Shown piece after piece: positions 6,327 to 14,250 of a stretch of 17,399 bases of DNA. The stretch spans positions 1 to 17,399 of the forward strand of contig JACCXW010000023.1 in the NCBI GenBank assembly GCA_013696785.1, read 5' to 3'. Below the pieces are notes generated by a model. That model had not been told where the DNA came from and ran no database searches. It worked only from the letters and a program-made list of their open reading frames with translations. The position numbers and the translations under genes are program-made. The stretch is from Geodermatophilaceae bacterium (lineage in GTDB: Bacteria; Actinomycetota; Actinomycetes; Mycobacteriales; Geodermatophilaceae). Each line of letters begins with the position of its first letter. Position 1 is the stretch's first letter.

Positions 6327-8108
6327 ATGGCGAGTATTCAGACCCGGCTGTATCGCGGCGAGCTCGGCTACGACTTCATCGGCCGGCGCCGGCTGTGGTA
6401 CATCGCGTCTGCGGTCTTCATGGCGGTCTGCCTGATCTCCATGATCTTTCGGGGCTTCAACTACGGCATCGAGTTCGAAGGCGGCAACTCCTTCCAGTTC
6501 CCGGGCACCGAGCAGCAACTCGAGCAGGCCGAAGCCGCTGTAACGGACAGCGGCGTGGAGGTCGCCAGCGCGCAGGTGGTCGGACAGGACGCGATCCTGC
6601 TGCGTACGGCGGAGATCTCCAACGAGACCGCGGCAGAGGTGTCCGGCGCCATCGCGGACACGCTCGGTATAAACGTGTCGGATATCAGCAATTCCGCCGT
6701 GAGCGCCCAATGGGGCGGTGACATCACCAACAAGGCGTTGCAGGCCCTTGCCGTCTTCCTCGTCGCGGTGGTCATCTTCATCGCCATCCGCTTTCAACCC
6801 AAGATGGCAGTGGCGGCTCTCGCCGCACTCGTCAACGACCTCATAGTCGCCGCCGGCGTCTACTCCCTGGTCGGCTTCGAGGTCACCCCGTCCACCGTCA
6901 TCGGCCTTCTGACCATCCTTGGTTTCTCGTTGTACGACACCGTGGTCGTCTTCGACAAGGTCGACGAGAACACCCGGGGCATCCTGGGTGGGTCACGGAC
7001 GACGTATTCCGAAGCGGCCAATCTCGCCGTCAACCAGACGCTGATGCGCTCTATCAACACGTCTCTGATCGCGCTGCTCCCGGTCGCCGGTCTGCTCTTC
7101 GTCGGCGCCGGGCTGCTCGGAGCCGGCACGCTCAAGGATCTCGCCCTGGTGCTGTTCGTGGGGCTGGCGACCGGCGCGTACTCCTCGATCTTCTTGGCCA
7201 CGCCGATCCTCTGCGACCTCAAGGAGCGCGAGCCGGCCTACGTCGCGCTCCGCAAGCGGGTCGAGGCCCGCAAGGCGTCAGGTCGTGGGGCCGATGCGGA
7301 GCCGGCGCGTCCGGTGCGGCCGGCCCGGCGGCAGGGCAAGACCGCCATCAAACAGGCGCCGGCCAAGAAGGCCCCGCCCGGCAAGCAGACACCGGCCAGG
7401 AAAGCCGCCGCGGCCAAGCAGGCGTCGGCCAAGAAGGCTGCCGCTGCCAGGCAGCCGCCCGCTAAGGCGGCACCGGCTGTGAAGGCAGCACCAGCTGCGA
7501 AGGCGGCACCGGCTGTGAAGGCAGCACCGGGAAAGGTGGTTCCCACCACGAAAACGGCCGCGGGCGAGCCCTCGCTCGCGAAGCCAACCGGCGCGGCGGC
7601 CGAGGCCGTACCACGCGCTGCGGTAACGGCAGCCGGTGCGACGGCCGCGCCGTTGTTCAGAAGCGGGCGGTCCGCCGCCGATGGCCGGGCGCGAGACAAG
7701 GCCGATGACGAGTCGGCACTGCGGCCGTCGGCGCGGCGAGTCCGTCCGGCGTTGCTTCGGCGTGGCCGGGGGACCGCGATCGACGACACCGCCAAGGACG
7801 CTGGCGATGTGACCGGTGACGACACCGTCGATGACACGATCGACGACACTGTCGATGGCGTGACCGTCGTGGATTCAGACACCGAGACGGACAGCGAGAC
7901 CGACGCCGACTATGTGGACGATGCGGACGAGGTCGACGATGTCGACGAGGGGGAGGACGCGGCCGGCGACGCCGAGTCGCAGGCCGCCCGCACACCCGCC
8001 GCCAGGGCGGCGGCCGCGGGCAAGACGGGACAACGGGCCCGAACGGGACGCCCGGCCGGCAAGTCCAACCCACGGCGCGGGCGACCCTCGGGCAAGCGCA
8101 AGCGGTGA
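6327..8108 (+). CDS. secF: Protein translocase subunit SecF with a long charged C-terminal tail
   Basis: A 593-residue protein starting at ATG 6327 with GAGG at 6317-6320. The SecF core is residues 1 to about 310: TM1 at about 23-41, the periplasmic domain starting FNYGIEFEGGNSFQF (44-58), and five further membrane segments at about 137-296. The conserved motif LGFSLYDTVVVFDKVDEN (198-215) is the counterpart of the SecD proton-path region. The family is usually about 300-400 residues, so roughly 280 residues are extra. The tail has three parts: a Lys/Ala/Pro-rich histone-H1-like segment (about 330-412, units such as KAAPAVKAAP), an acidic segment (about 485-549, rich in Asp, Glu and Thr), and a basic end (568-593, finishing GRPSGKRKR). 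The topology places it in the cytoplasm. The reading frame is unbroken and the stop overlaps apt (GTGA 8105-8108), so the tail is real coding sequence. The core assignment is certain. The tail function is unknown. Confidence 0.96.
   Translation: MASIQTRLYRGELGYDFIGRRRLWYIASAVFMAVCLISMIFRGFNYGIEFEGGNSFQFPGTEQQLEQAEAAVTDSGVEVASAQVVGQDAILLRTAEISNETAAEVSGAIADTLGINVSDISNSAVSAQWGGDITNKALQALAVFLVAVVIFIAIRFQPKMAVAALAALVNDLIVAAGVYSLVGFEVTPSTVIGLLTILGFSLYDTVVVFDKVDENTRGILGGSRTTYSEAANLAVNQTLMRSINTSLIALLPVAGLLFVGAGLLGAGTLKDLALVLFVGLATGAYSSIFLATPILCDLKEREPAYVALRKRVEARKASGRGADAEPARPVRPARRQGKTAIKQAPAKKAPPGKQTPARKAAAAKQASAKKAAAARQPPAKAAPAVKAAPAAKAAPAVKAAPGKVVPTTKTAAGEPSLAKPTGAAAEAVPRAAVTAAGATAAPLFRSGRSAADGRARDKADDESALRPSARRVRPALLRRGRGTAIDDTAKDAGDVTGDDTVDDTIDDTVDGVTVVDSDTETDSETDADYVDDADEVDDVDEGEDAAGDAESQAARTPAARAAAAGKTGQRARTGRPAGKSNPRRGRPSGKRKR
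7464..7528 (+). repeat. 36-base tandem repeat in the SecF tail
   Basis: A 29-base stretch at 7464-7492 recurs identically at 7500-7528, giving a period of 36 bases (12 codons) with an internal 18-base half-period. It encodes KAAPAVKAAPAA followed by KAAPAVKAAPGK. Identity at synonymous positions points to recent duplication rather than selection for amino-acid composition alone. Confidence 0.9.
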
Positions 8109-8650
8109 ACCCCGCCGGCCCGGCCGGTGATGAGCTTGCCGAGCGGCTGATGCGGCTGGTCCGGGACGTGCCGGACTTCCCGCTGCCTGGTGTGCTGTTC
8201 AAGGACATCATGCCGCTGCTCGCCGATGGGCCGACCCTGGCCGCGGTCGTGGATCACATCGTCGGAGCGCACCGGGCAGCCGACTTCCACGTCGTCGCCG
8301 GAATCGAGGCGCGTGGATTCCTGCTCGCCGGCCCGATCGCCTACGCCGCCGGGTGCGGCGTCGTGGCCATCCGGAAGGCGGGCAAGCTGCCAGGGCGCGT
8401 TCTGTCGACGTCGTACCAGCTCGAGTACGGCGAAGGAGTTCTCGAACTGCAGCGGGCCGCCCTTGCGCCCGGCCAGCGGGTTCTCCTCGTCGACGATGTG
8501 CTTGCAACGGGCGGCACGATGGCCGCCGCACTCGCGCTGATCGCATCGGCCGGCGCCGTCGTCGCGGGTGTCGCGGTACTGATCGAGCTGATCGACCTGG
8601 CCGGCCGCGAGCGGCTGCCCATGGACGTCGCGGCACTTCTGTCGGTCTAG
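8105..8650 (+). CDS. apt: Adenine phosphoribosyltransferase
   Basis: A 181-residue enzyme of purine salvage that converts adenine and PRPP to AMP and pyrophosphate in the cytoplasm. Family motifs are in order: [20 protein letters not shown] (20-39), GIEARGF (66-72), IRKAGKLPG (89-97) and the PRPP-binding loop [13 protein letters not shown] (126-138). Length is normal. GTG 8105 overlaps the secF stop by four bases (GTGA), which implies translational coupling to secF. rel follows within 63 bases. The secF-apt-rel order is conserved in actinobacteria and links purine salvage with alarmone metabolism. A short hairpin follows the stop. Confidence 0.97.
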   Translation: MNPAGPAGDELAERLMRLVRDVPDFPLPGVLFKDIMPLLADGPTLAAVVDHIVGAHRAADFHVVAGIEARGFLLAGPIAYAAGCGVVAIRKAGKLPGRVLSTSYQLEYGEGVLELQRAALAPGQRVLLVDDVLATGGTMAAALALIASAGAVVAGVAVLIELIDLAGRERLPMDVAALLSV

Positions 8651-8655
8651 GCCCG

Positions 8656-8671
8656 GCCGCCTGCCTGCGGC
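8656..8671 (+). terminator. Short hairpin after apt
   Basis: GCCGC (8656-8660) pairs with GCGGC (8667-8671) around a 6-base loop, starting six bases after the apt stop. No U-tract follows. The stem is short, so it may only attenuate or mark an RNA end between apt and rel. Confidence 0.3.
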
Positions 8672-8675
8672 GTCC

Positions 8676-8681
8676 TACACT
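8676..8681 (+). promoter_or_regulatory. Candidate -10 box for rel, leaderless geometry
   Basis: TACACT fits TANNNT. It ends five bases before GTG 8687, so the predicted transcription start falls on or next to that GTG. This is the spacing of leaderless actinobacterial transcripts. No -35 match is visible. Start-site mapping is needed to confirm it. Confidence 0.4.
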
Positions 8682-8686
8682 CACAG

Positions 8687-8716
8687 GTGATCACACCGAC
8701 CGAGGAGGCGCGCTGA
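8687..8716 (+). CDS. Possible leaderless leader peptide MITPTEEAR upstream of rel
   Basis: A 9-codon ORF starts at GTG 8687, right at the predicted transcription start of the TACACT -10 box, and stops at TGA 8714-8716. Its coding sequence contains GAGGAGG (8702-8708), the ribosome-binding site proposed for rel. Its stop overlaps the proposed rel start as CTGA, the same four-base geometry as the ruvC/ruvA, ruvA/ruvB, secF/apt and hisS/aspS junctions. Leaderless short ORFs coupled to downstream genes are known in mycobacteria. The ORF is very short and could be chance. An alternative is that it is the true N-terminus of Rel with a frame error near 8711. Confidence 0.35.
   Translation: MITPTEEAR
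8702..8708 (+). promoter_or_regulatory. Strong ribosome-binding site in front of rel
   Basis: GAGGAGG at 8702-8708 is one of the best matches to the 16S anti-Shine-Dalgarno in the window. The in-frame codon four bases downstream is CTG 8713. The next in-frame GTG codons (8830, 8887, 9013) have no comparable site. This is the main reason for proposing CTG as the rel start. Confidence 0.6.
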
Positions 8717-11241
8717 ACTCGCCGACGCCAGCCCGCAGCCGGTCGCTCTTCCCGGCCACTGCGGATACGCCGCAACCGACGGGCCCGCAGGAACAAGGCA
8801 TCGATCCGCCACCGGCAGCGCACGCTGCAGTGATCGCACCGGCCGAGCATCCCTCCGAGACTGCGCCGGTACCGCTGCCGCCCGTGGCTTCGGATGCCCA
8901 GCTGCGACCCGTCCCGGCTGACACCGACGTTGCCGGCGACAACGCGGGGCCGGTGGACCTTGCCGCCCCGTCCACGTCTGCACCGGGGGATGCTCCGCTG
9001 CGCCGCCGACGGGTGCGCGAGCGGATCGCACGCCGGATGATTCCTGGCCAGCGCAGTGCCGGGCCGAGCATCAAGCCGGCGCTGCAGCCAGTGGTCGCCA
9101 TCCTGCGGGCGGTACATCCCAAGGCAGATCTGCAGATCCTGCAGCGCGCCTACGACGTGGCAGAGGAGAAGCACCGCGGCCAGCTGCGCAAGAGCGGCGA
9201 CCCGTACATCACGCACCCGGTCGCGGTGTCGCGGATCCTGGCAGAGCTCGGCATGGACGTCACCACCCTGGTCGCGAGCCTGCTGCACGACACCGTCGAG
9301 GACACCGGGTACACGACGCAGGAGATCAGCGCCGAGTTCGGCGCCGAGGTCGCCCACCTCGTGGACGGGGTCACCAAGCTGGACCGGGTGCACTACGGCG
9401 ACGCCGCGCAGGCCGAGACGATCCGCAAGATGATCGTCGCGATGGCGCGCGACCCACGCGTTCTCGTCATCAAGTTGGCCGATCGGCTGCACAACATGCG
9501 GACCCTGCGGTTCCTGTCGCCGGCCAAGCAGGAGTCCAAGGCCCGGGAGACGCTGGAGGTTCTTGCGCCCCTGGCGCACCGGCTCGGCATGAACACGGTC
9601 AAGTGGGAGTTGGAGGATCTCGCGTTCGAGACGCTGTACCCCAAGCGCTACGAGGAGATCGTGCGGCTCGTCGCCGACCGGGCGCCCTCCCGTGACACCT
9701 ACCTCGCCGAGGTGGCCGGCCGCGTGCGCGCCGAGTTGAAGAACGCGAGGATCAACTCGACGGTGACCGGCCGGCCGAAGCACTACTACTCGATCTACCA
9801 GAAGATGATCGTGCGGGGCCGCGACTTCGCCGACATCTACGACCTCGTCGGCGTACGGGTGACCGTCGAAACCCTGCAGGACTGCTATGCCGCGCTGGGG
9901 ATCATGCACGCCAACTGGCAGCCGGTCCCGGGGCGCTTCAAGGACTTCATCGCCACGCCGAAGTTCAACATGTACCAGTCGCTGCACACCACCGTGATCG
10001 GGCCGGACGGCAAGCCCGTCGAACTGCAGATCCGGACGCAGGACATGCACCGGACGGCGGAGTACGGCATCGCGGCGCACTGGAAGTACAAGGAGACGAA
10101 GGAAGGCGTCCCCACGCTGAGCCAGGACGAGATGCTGTGGCTACGCCAGCTGCTGGACTGGCAACGGGAAACCGCGTCGCCTGGGGAGTTCCTGGAGTCA
10201 CTGCGCTACGACCTCGGCCCGCGCGAGGTTTTCGTGTTCACCCCCAAGGGCGACGTGATCAGCCTGCCTGGATCCTCGACTCCGATCGACTTCGCGTACG
10301 CCGTCCACACTGAAGTCGGACATCGCTGCATCGGCGCTCGGGTCAACGGCAGCCTCGTGGCGCTGGAGAGCAAGCTGACCAACGGCGACGTCGTCGATAT
10401 CTTCACGTCGAAATCGCCCAACGCAGCCCCGTCGCGCGACTGGCTCGGTTTCGTCGCGAGTTCCCGCGCCCGCACGAAGATCCGGCAGTGGTTCGCGAAG
10501 GAACGCCGCGAGGACGCCATCGAGGCGGGCAAGGACGCCATCTCCAAGACAATGCGCAAGCAGGGCCTGCCGCTGCAACGGCTGTTCGGCGGCGACTCGT
10601 TGGCCACCCTGGCCCGCGATCTGCGCTTCCCCGACGTCTCCGCCCTGTACGCCGCCGTGGGCGAGCATCAGGTCTCGGCGCAGTCCGTCGTACACAAGCT
10701 GGTGACATCCCTCGGCGGCACCGAGGGCGCGGTCGAGGACATTGCCGAGACGGCGGTGCCTACCCGGGACAAGCGGCGCCGGCCGGCCGGTGACCCTGGT
10801 GTGGTGGTGCGCGGCGCATCGGACATCTGGGTGAAGCTCGCCAAGTGCTGTACGCCGGTCCCGGGCGACGAGATCATTGGCTTCGTGACCCGCGGCGGCG
10901 GGGTGTCCGTGCACCGGCAGGACTGTACGAACGCCGGTGCGTTGCAGTCCGAGCCGGACCGGTTGATCGAGGTCGACTGGGAGCCTTCCTCGGGCTCGGT
11001 GTTCCTCGTCGCCATCCAGGTCGAGGCGCTGGACCGGCACCGGCTGCTGTCGGACATCACCCGTGCGTTGTCCGACGAGAGCGTCAACATCTTGTCGGCC
11101 TCGGTGCAGACGACCCGCGACCGGGTGGCGGTCAGCCGCTTCACGTTCGAACTGGGCGACCCCAAGCACCTCGGGCACCTGCTGCGCCAGGTCCGCACCG
11201 TCGAGGGCGTCTACGACGTGTACCGGGTCTCCGGCTCCTGA
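8713..11241 (+). CDS. relA: Bifunctional (p)ppGpp synthetase/hydrolase Rel
   Basis: An 842-residue Rel/RSH enzyme that makes and degrades (p)ppGpp on the ribosome during amino-acid starvation. An Ala/Pro-rich N-terminal region (1 to about 115) precedes the HD hydrolase domain, with H168, H192-D193 in LLHDTVEDT, and D257/N261 in [11 protein letters not shown], so the hydrolase looks intact. The synthetase domain has [13 protein letters not shown] (353-365) and RFKD (408-411). The RxKD form marks bifunctional Rel, in contrast to ExDD of synthetase-only RelA. The TGS domain is at about 504-565. The zinc-finger-like segment contains C712, C713 and C738, and a C-terminal ACT domain covers about 762-840. 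The start is uncertain. CTG 8713 follows GAGGAGG by four bases. GTG 8830, 8887 or 9013 would shorten only the disordered N-terminus. Homologues also have an Ala/Pro-rich stretch before the [12 protein letters not shown] segment, which favours an upstream start. Confidence 0.95.
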   Translation: MNSPTPARSRSLFPATADTPQPTGPQEQGIDPPPAAHAAVIAPAEHPSETAPVPLPPVASDAQLRPVPADTDVAGDNAGPVDLAAPSTSAPGDAPLRRRRVRERIARRMIPGQRSAGPSIKPALQPVVAILRAVHPKADLQILQRAYDVAEEKHRGQLRKSGDPYITHPVAVSRILAELGMDVTTLVASLLHDTVEDTGYTTQEISAEFGAEVAHLVDGVTKLDRVHYGDAAQAETIRKMIVAMARDPRVLVIKLADRLHNMRTLRFLSPAKQESKARETLEVLAPLAHRLGMNTVKWELEDLAFETLYPKRYEEIVRLVADRAPSRDTYLAEVAGRVRAELKNARINSTVTGRPKHYYSIYQKMIVRGRDFADIYDLVGVRVTVETLQDCYAALGIMHANWQPVPGRFKDFIATPKFNMYQSLHTTVIGPDGKPVELQIRTQDMHRTAEYGIAAHWKYKETKEGVPTLSQDEMLWLRQLLDWQRETASPGEFLESLRYDLGPREVFVFTPKGDVISLPGSSTPIDFAYAVHTEVGHRCIGARVNGSLVALESKLTNGDVVDIFTSKSPNAAPSRDWLGFVASSRARTKIRQWFAKERREDAIEAGKDAISKTMRKQGLPLQRLFGGDSLATLARDLRFPDVSALYAAVGEHQVSAQSVVHKLVTSLGGTEGAVEDIAETAVPTRDKRRRPAGDPGVVVRGASDIWVKLAKCCTPVPGDEIIGFVTRGGGVSVHRQDCTNAGALQSEPDRLIEVDWEPSSGSVFLVAIQVEALDRHRLLSDITRALSDESVNILSASVQTTRDRVAVSRFTFELGDPKHLGHLLRQVRTVEGVYDVYRVSGS

Positions 11242-11242
11242 C

Positions 11243-11288
11243 GTCGCTACGCGACGGGTGTCATCGTCGCTACGCGACAGGTGTCATC
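11243..11288. repeat. 23-base tandem duplication with hairpins at the rel/ppiB junction
   Basis: Two copies, 11243-11265 and 11266-11288, differ at one position (G11256 versus A11279). Each begins with the hairpin GTCGC-TAC-GCGAC. The second copy contains the last codons and the TAG stop of ppiB on the minus strand. The first lies beyond that stop and starts two bases after the rel stop. The ppiB 3' end has therefore been duplicated. The paired hairpins may end both convergent transcripts, though the stems are only 5 bp. Confidence 0.85.
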
Positions 11289-12094
11289 GTCGTGATCGTG
11301 ATGGGCAGATTCGGTGCTCCGCCACCGGGGCTCGGCTCGAACGAGCCGTCGTTGCCGGCCGCCGCCACGGCCTCCACGACCTCGATGCCGGCCGTGACCG
11401 TGCCGACGACGCTGTACTCGGGGGGCAGATCGGTGTCCTGGAACATGATGAAGAACTGGCTGCTGGTCGTGTCCGGCGCACCGCTGTTCGCCATCGCGAT
11501 GACACCCTTGGCGTAGGGCGCCTCACCGGCGGGAGCCTCCTGGGCATAGGCGTATCCGGGGCCGCCGCTGCCGGTGCCGCTGGGGTCGCCGCATTGCAGA
11601 ACGCCGAACGTCTCGGCGTTGACGAGGCGGTGACACGGACTGGCGTCGTAGAAGCCTTGGCTTGCCAGGTACTCCATGCTCTGAACCGCACACGGAGCAC
11701 TGGCCCGGTCGAGGGTGAAGGTCATGTCGCCCTGATCGGTCGTGACTGCGAGGTCGACGGTCCCGATCGTCTCCGCGGGCGTTGGTGGGACACCGACGTC
11801 GGTGACGTTCGGAGCGGCCGGATCACCCGGGATGAACGTGCACGCGCCGGGCTCTACGGGAGTGGTCTCGCTCGGGGCGGTCGGGGTTGCAGACGGGTCC
11901 GCCGACGGGTCGGCCGGGTCATCGCCGCTGAGGCTGACGATGAGGAAGATCCCACCAAGGACGACCAGCACGGACAAGGCGGCGGCCAGGACGATGTTGC
12001 GCTGACGCCGTTTGCGGGTCAGCTCCGCGCGACGTTCGAGCTGTCGCTGCAGGTGCCGCTGCGCGGCTTGCCGCTTCTGCTTGCTGGTCGGCAC
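11270..12094 (-). CDS. ppiB: Membrane-anchored cyclophilin-type peptidyl-prolyl isomerase
   Basis: A 274-residue protein that catalyses cis-trans isomerisation of X-Pro bonds. A basic N-terminus (1-33) leads into one membrane helix (about 34-55), then a Pro/Ser/Thr/Asp-rich linker (57-82), then the cyclophilin domain (about 110-272), which should lie outside the membrane. Catalytic-core signatures are present: HR at 155-156, FGVLQCGDPSGTGSGGPGY (163-181) and MANSGAPDTTSSQFFIM (201-217). The position of the cyclosporin-contact Trp of human CypA appears as PEYSVVGTV, so sensitivity is doubtful. C85, C135, C154 and C168 could form disulfides. The GTG start at 12094 has AGGAGG (plus-strand 12101-12106) six bases upstream. 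Longer in-frame extensions run into the neighbouring gene and lack a site. The gene converges on rel. The rel-ppiB-hydrolase-hisS order is conserved in actinobacteria. Cytoplasmic PpiB lacks the helix. Confidence 0.92.
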   Translation of the reverse strand: MPTSKQKRQAAQRHLQRQLERRAELTRKRRQRNIVLAAALSVLVVLGGIFLIVSLSGDDPADPSADPSATPTAPSETTPVEPGACTFIPGDPAAPNVTDVGVPPTPAETIGTVDLAVTTDQGDMTFTLDRASAPCAVQSMEYLASQGFYDASPCHRLVNAETFGVLQCGDPSGTGSGGPGYAYAQEAPAGEAPYAKGVIAMANSGAPDTTSSQFFIMFQDTDLPPEYSVVGTVTAGIEVVEAVAAAGNDGSFEPSPGGGAPNLPITITTMTPVA

Positions 12095-12174
12095 TGCTCT
12101 CCTCCTGCTGGGGTCATCCGTCGGCGCTTCCGTGTTCGAGCGCGAGAGGACTGAACCCGGCGCCCGTGCGGACC

Positions 12175-12247
12175 GGGTCGCCAGCGTACGGGATGCGTTG
12201 TGAACTCCGGATGAGCACAGAGCCGACCGGGTGAACTGCGGCGACCC
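12175..12247. repeat. Inverted repeat in the ppiB / hydrolase intergenic region
   Basis: GGGTCGCC (12175-12182) is perfectly complementary to GGCGACCC (12240-12247), 57 bases apart. GACCGGGT also occurs directly repeated at 12171-12178 and 12225-12232. The 216-base divergent spacer (12095-12310) holds no gene I can support. The repeats may be regulator sites or chance in G+C-rich DNA. Confidence 0.3.
12183..12188 (-). promoter_or_regulatory. Weak candidate -10 box for ppiB
   Basis: On the minus strand the hexamer reads TACGCT, matching TANNNT. Transcription would begin at about 12176, giving a leader of about 80 bases before GTG 12094. No -35 match is seen. Confidence 0.22.
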
Positions 12248-12264
12248 CAGGGTCGAGGCCTCGG

Positions 12265-12270
12265 TAGCCT
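12265..12270 (+). promoter_or_regulatory. Weak candidate -10 box for the hydrolase-hisS-aspS operon
   Basis: TAGCCT matches TANNNT and would start transcription at about 12277, 34 bases before GTG 12311. No -35 match is visible. It is the best candidate promoter upstream of three genes that otherwise have no gap between them. Confidence 0.27.
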
Positions 12271-12310
12271 GGACAGGTCCCCCCTCCTTCTTGTCATGAG
12301 GTGTCGCTCC

Positions 12311-12997
12311 GTGCTGGTCACCGGGTTCCCCGCCGGCGTCTTCGGCACCAACTGCTACGTCGTCGCCCCGGGCGAGGGGCAGGAGTGCATCGTCATCGAT
12401 CCCGGCCAGGATGCGTCCGGGCCGTTGACCGACGTGCTCGCTGAGCACCGGCTCAAGCCGGTCGCCGTGGTCCTCACGCACGGGCACCTCGACCACGTGT
12501 GGTCCGTCGTACCGGTCTGCGACGGCTACGACATTCCCGCCTACATCCACCCCGACGATCGCGCCATGCTCGCCGATCCGATGTCCTGGCACGGCGAGCA
12601 GATCGGGGCGATGATCCGCGGACTGACCTTCGCCGAACCCTCGGAGGTGGCTGAGCTGACCGATGGGGCGGAACTGTCCCTGGCCGGTGTGACATTGACC
12701 GTCCGGCACGCCCCGGGACACACCCGCGGTTCGGTCGTCTTCGAACTGCAGCACCCGGAGGCGCCGCTGTTGCTGTCCGGAGATCTGCTGTTCGCGGGCT
12801 CGATCGGGCGCACCGACCTGCGCGGCGGCTCGTACGAGCAGATCCTCGAATCGCTGGCGCGGATTTGCCTGCCGCTCGCCGACGAGACCGTCGTGCTGTC
12901 CGGCCACGGCCCGCAGACGACGATCGGCCGCGAGCGGGCCGGCAACCCCTATCTGCGTGAGGCTGTCGCGCTCGCCCCGCCGCGGAGGGGCTTGTGA
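12311..12997 (+). CDS. Metallo-beta-lactamase-fold hydrolase, glyoxalase II-like
   Basis: A 228-residue zinc hydrolase of the glyoxalase II-like branch. The binuclear metal site is complete: THGHLDH (56-62), H136 in HAPGHT, D158 in SGDLLF and H199 in SGHGP. The N-terminus [18 protein letters not shown] closely resembles the actinobacterial relatives usually found next to hisS. I chose GTG 12311 because GAGG at 12298-12301 precedes it by nine bases and homologues start at this point. ATG 12296 would add five residues but has no site. The true substrate is unknown. Actinobacteria mostly lack glutathione, so another thiol ester is plausible. Divergent from ppiB. The stop overlaps hisS (GTGA 12994-12997), indicating coupling. 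Confidence 0.9.
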   Translation: MLVTGFPAGVFGTNCYVVAPGEGQECIVIDPGQDASGPLTDVLAEHRLKPVAVVLTHGHLDHVWSVVPVCDGYDIPAYIHPDDRAMLADPMSWHGEQIGAMIRGLTFAEPSEVAELTDGAELSLAGVTLTVRHAPGHTRGSVVFELQHPEAPLLLSGDLLFAGSIGRTDLRGGSYEQILESLARICLPLADETVVLSGHGPQTTIGRERAGNPYLREAVALAPPRRGL

Positions 12998-14250
12998 GTT
13001 TCACGGCCCCCAAGGGCAGCTACGACATTCTGCCGCCGGACTCCTCGACGTTCCTCGCCGTACGCGACGCGCTCAGCCGGCCCGCGAGGCTTGCCGGCTA
13101 CGAGTACATCGAGACGCCGATCTTCGAGGACACCGGCTTGTTCGCGCGCGGGGTCGGTGAGTCCACGGAGGTGGTCAGCAAAGAGATGTACACGTTCGAC
13201 GACAAGGGCGGGCGCTCCTTGACGCTGCGCCCCGAGGGCACCGCCGGTGTGATGCGGGCGGTCATCGAGCACAAGCTGTACGCCGGGCAGCTGCCGGTCA
13301 AACTCTGGTACGCCGGGCCCAACTTCCGCTACGAGCGGCCGCAGGCCGGCCGCTACCGGCACTTCACCCAGGTCGGCGCGGAAGCAGTCGGCGTGGACGA
13401 CCCGATGCTGGACGCCGAAGTGGTCGCGCTCGCCTGGGACGGGTACCGGACCCTGGGCCTGCGGGGTTTCCGGCTGCTGCTGACATCGCTCGGGGACGAG
13501 ACGTGCCGGCCGCCGTACCGGGCCTTGTTGCAGTCCTTCCTCAGCAACCTGGACCTCGACGCCGACACCCGCCGACGGGCCGAGATCAACCCGCTGCGTG
13601 TTCTCGACGACAAACGCCCGCAGGTCCGGGCGCAACTCGACGGGGCGCCCGTCATGGTCGATCACCTCTGCAGCGAATGCGCCGAGCACTATGACGGCGT
13701 GCGGACCGGGCTCGCCGCGATCGGCGTGGAGTGGGAGGAGACCCCGCAGCTCGTCCGAGGCCTGGACTACTACATGCGTACGACGTTCGAGTTCGTCCAC
13801 AGTGGACTCGGAGCGCAGTCCGCGATCGGTGGCGGCGGTCGCTACGACGGGCTGTCCGCGGCCATCGGCGGCCCGGATCTGACCGGAATCGGCTGGGCGC
13901 TCGGCGTCGACCGGACCCTGCTGGCGCTGCGGGCAGAAGGCGTGGCGGTCCCCGCTGGACCCCGTGTCCAGGTGTACGGCGTACCGCTGGGAACCACTGC
14001 CGCCGCAAGGCTCTTTGCACTGACCGCCGCGCTGCGCGCCGCGGGCGTGCCCGCCGACATGGCGTACGGCAGCCGCGGGCTCAAAGGCGCGATGAAGGCC
14101 GCCGACCGCTCCGGCGCGGCGTACGCCGTCGTCCTCGGCGATCGAGACATCGAGGCAGGCACGGCCCAACTCAAGGATCTTCGAAGCGGCGATCAGGTCG
14201 CCGTACCGCTCGATGCTCTGATCGCAACGATTCAGGAGAAGCTCACGTGA
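12994..14250 (+). CDS. hisS: Histidyl-tRNA synthetase
   Basis: A 418-residue class II synthetase that charges tRNA(His) using ATP. The N-terminus [15 protein letters not shown] is the family hallmark. [16 protein letters not shown] (53-68) and [14 protein letters not shown] (76-89) follow. Motif 2 is [19 protein letters not shown] (108-126). The histidine-binding signature [15 protein letters not shown] spans 253-267, and motif 3 is [15 protein letters not shown] (298-312). The anticodon-binding domain covers about 325-418. The GTG start at 12994 overlaps the upstream stop and has GGAGGGG at 12984-12990. The hisS stop overlaps the aspS start (GTGA 14247-14250). The length is typical. All catalytic signatures appear intact. 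Confidence 0.97.
   Translation: MSFTAPKGSYDILPPDSSTFLAVRDALSRPARLAGYEYIETPIFEDTGLFARGVGESTEVVSKEMYTFDDKGGRSLTLRPEGTAGVMRAVIEHKLYAGQLPVKLWYAGPNFRYERPQAGRYRHFTQVGAEAVGVDDPMLDAEVVALAWDGYRTLGLRGFRLLLTSLGDETCRPPYRALLQSFLSNLDLDADTRRRAEINPLRVLDDKRPQVRAQLDGAPVMVDHLCSECAEHYDGVRTGLAAIGVEWEETPQLVRGLDYYMRTTFEFVHSGLGAQSAIGGGGRYDGLSAAIGGPDLTGIGWALGVDRTLLALRAEGVAVPAGPRVQVYGVPLGTTAAARLFALTAALRAAGVPADMAYGSRGLKGAMKAADRSGAAYAVVLGDRDIEAGTAQLKDLRSGDQVAVPLDALIATIQEKLT

Noticed and set aside
7300..7550. CRISPR-like or satellite array in the repetitive stretch of secF
   Set aside because: The repeats are in-frame codons for Lys/Ala/Pro without unique spacers. They are a coding low-complexity repeat.
8353..8712. In-frame 5' extension of rel through apt
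   Set aside because: The extra residues are Arg-rich out-of-frame apt sequence with no ribosome-binding site.
8687..9012. Frameshifted or damaged rel N-terminus
   Set aside because: A frame error near 8711 cannot be excluded. However, the CTGA overlap, the strong ribosome-binding site and the intact frame from 8713 explain the region without one, and all Rel domains are complete.
8647..10080. Long minus-strand frame opposite rel (477 codons)
   Set aside because: It is the antisense shadow of rel and has Arg/Val/Gly-biased composition with no recognisable domain.
11063..12154. Plus-strand frame of 363 codons opposite ppiB
   Set aside because: It overlaps the end of rel and the whole of ppiB. 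ppiB has clear cyclophilin signatures and a ribosome-binding site, and this frame has neither.
12095..12907. In-frame N-terminal extension of ppiB across the divergent hydrolase gene
   Set aside because: It reads antisense through a well-supported gene. The GTG at 12094 with AGGAGG six bases upstream explains the start and places the membrane helix near the N-terminus.
13731..14246. In-frame 5' extension of aspS through hisS
   Set aside because: The extension is out-of-frame hisS sequence. AspRS family similarity begins at GTG 14247, which has AGGAGA upstream.
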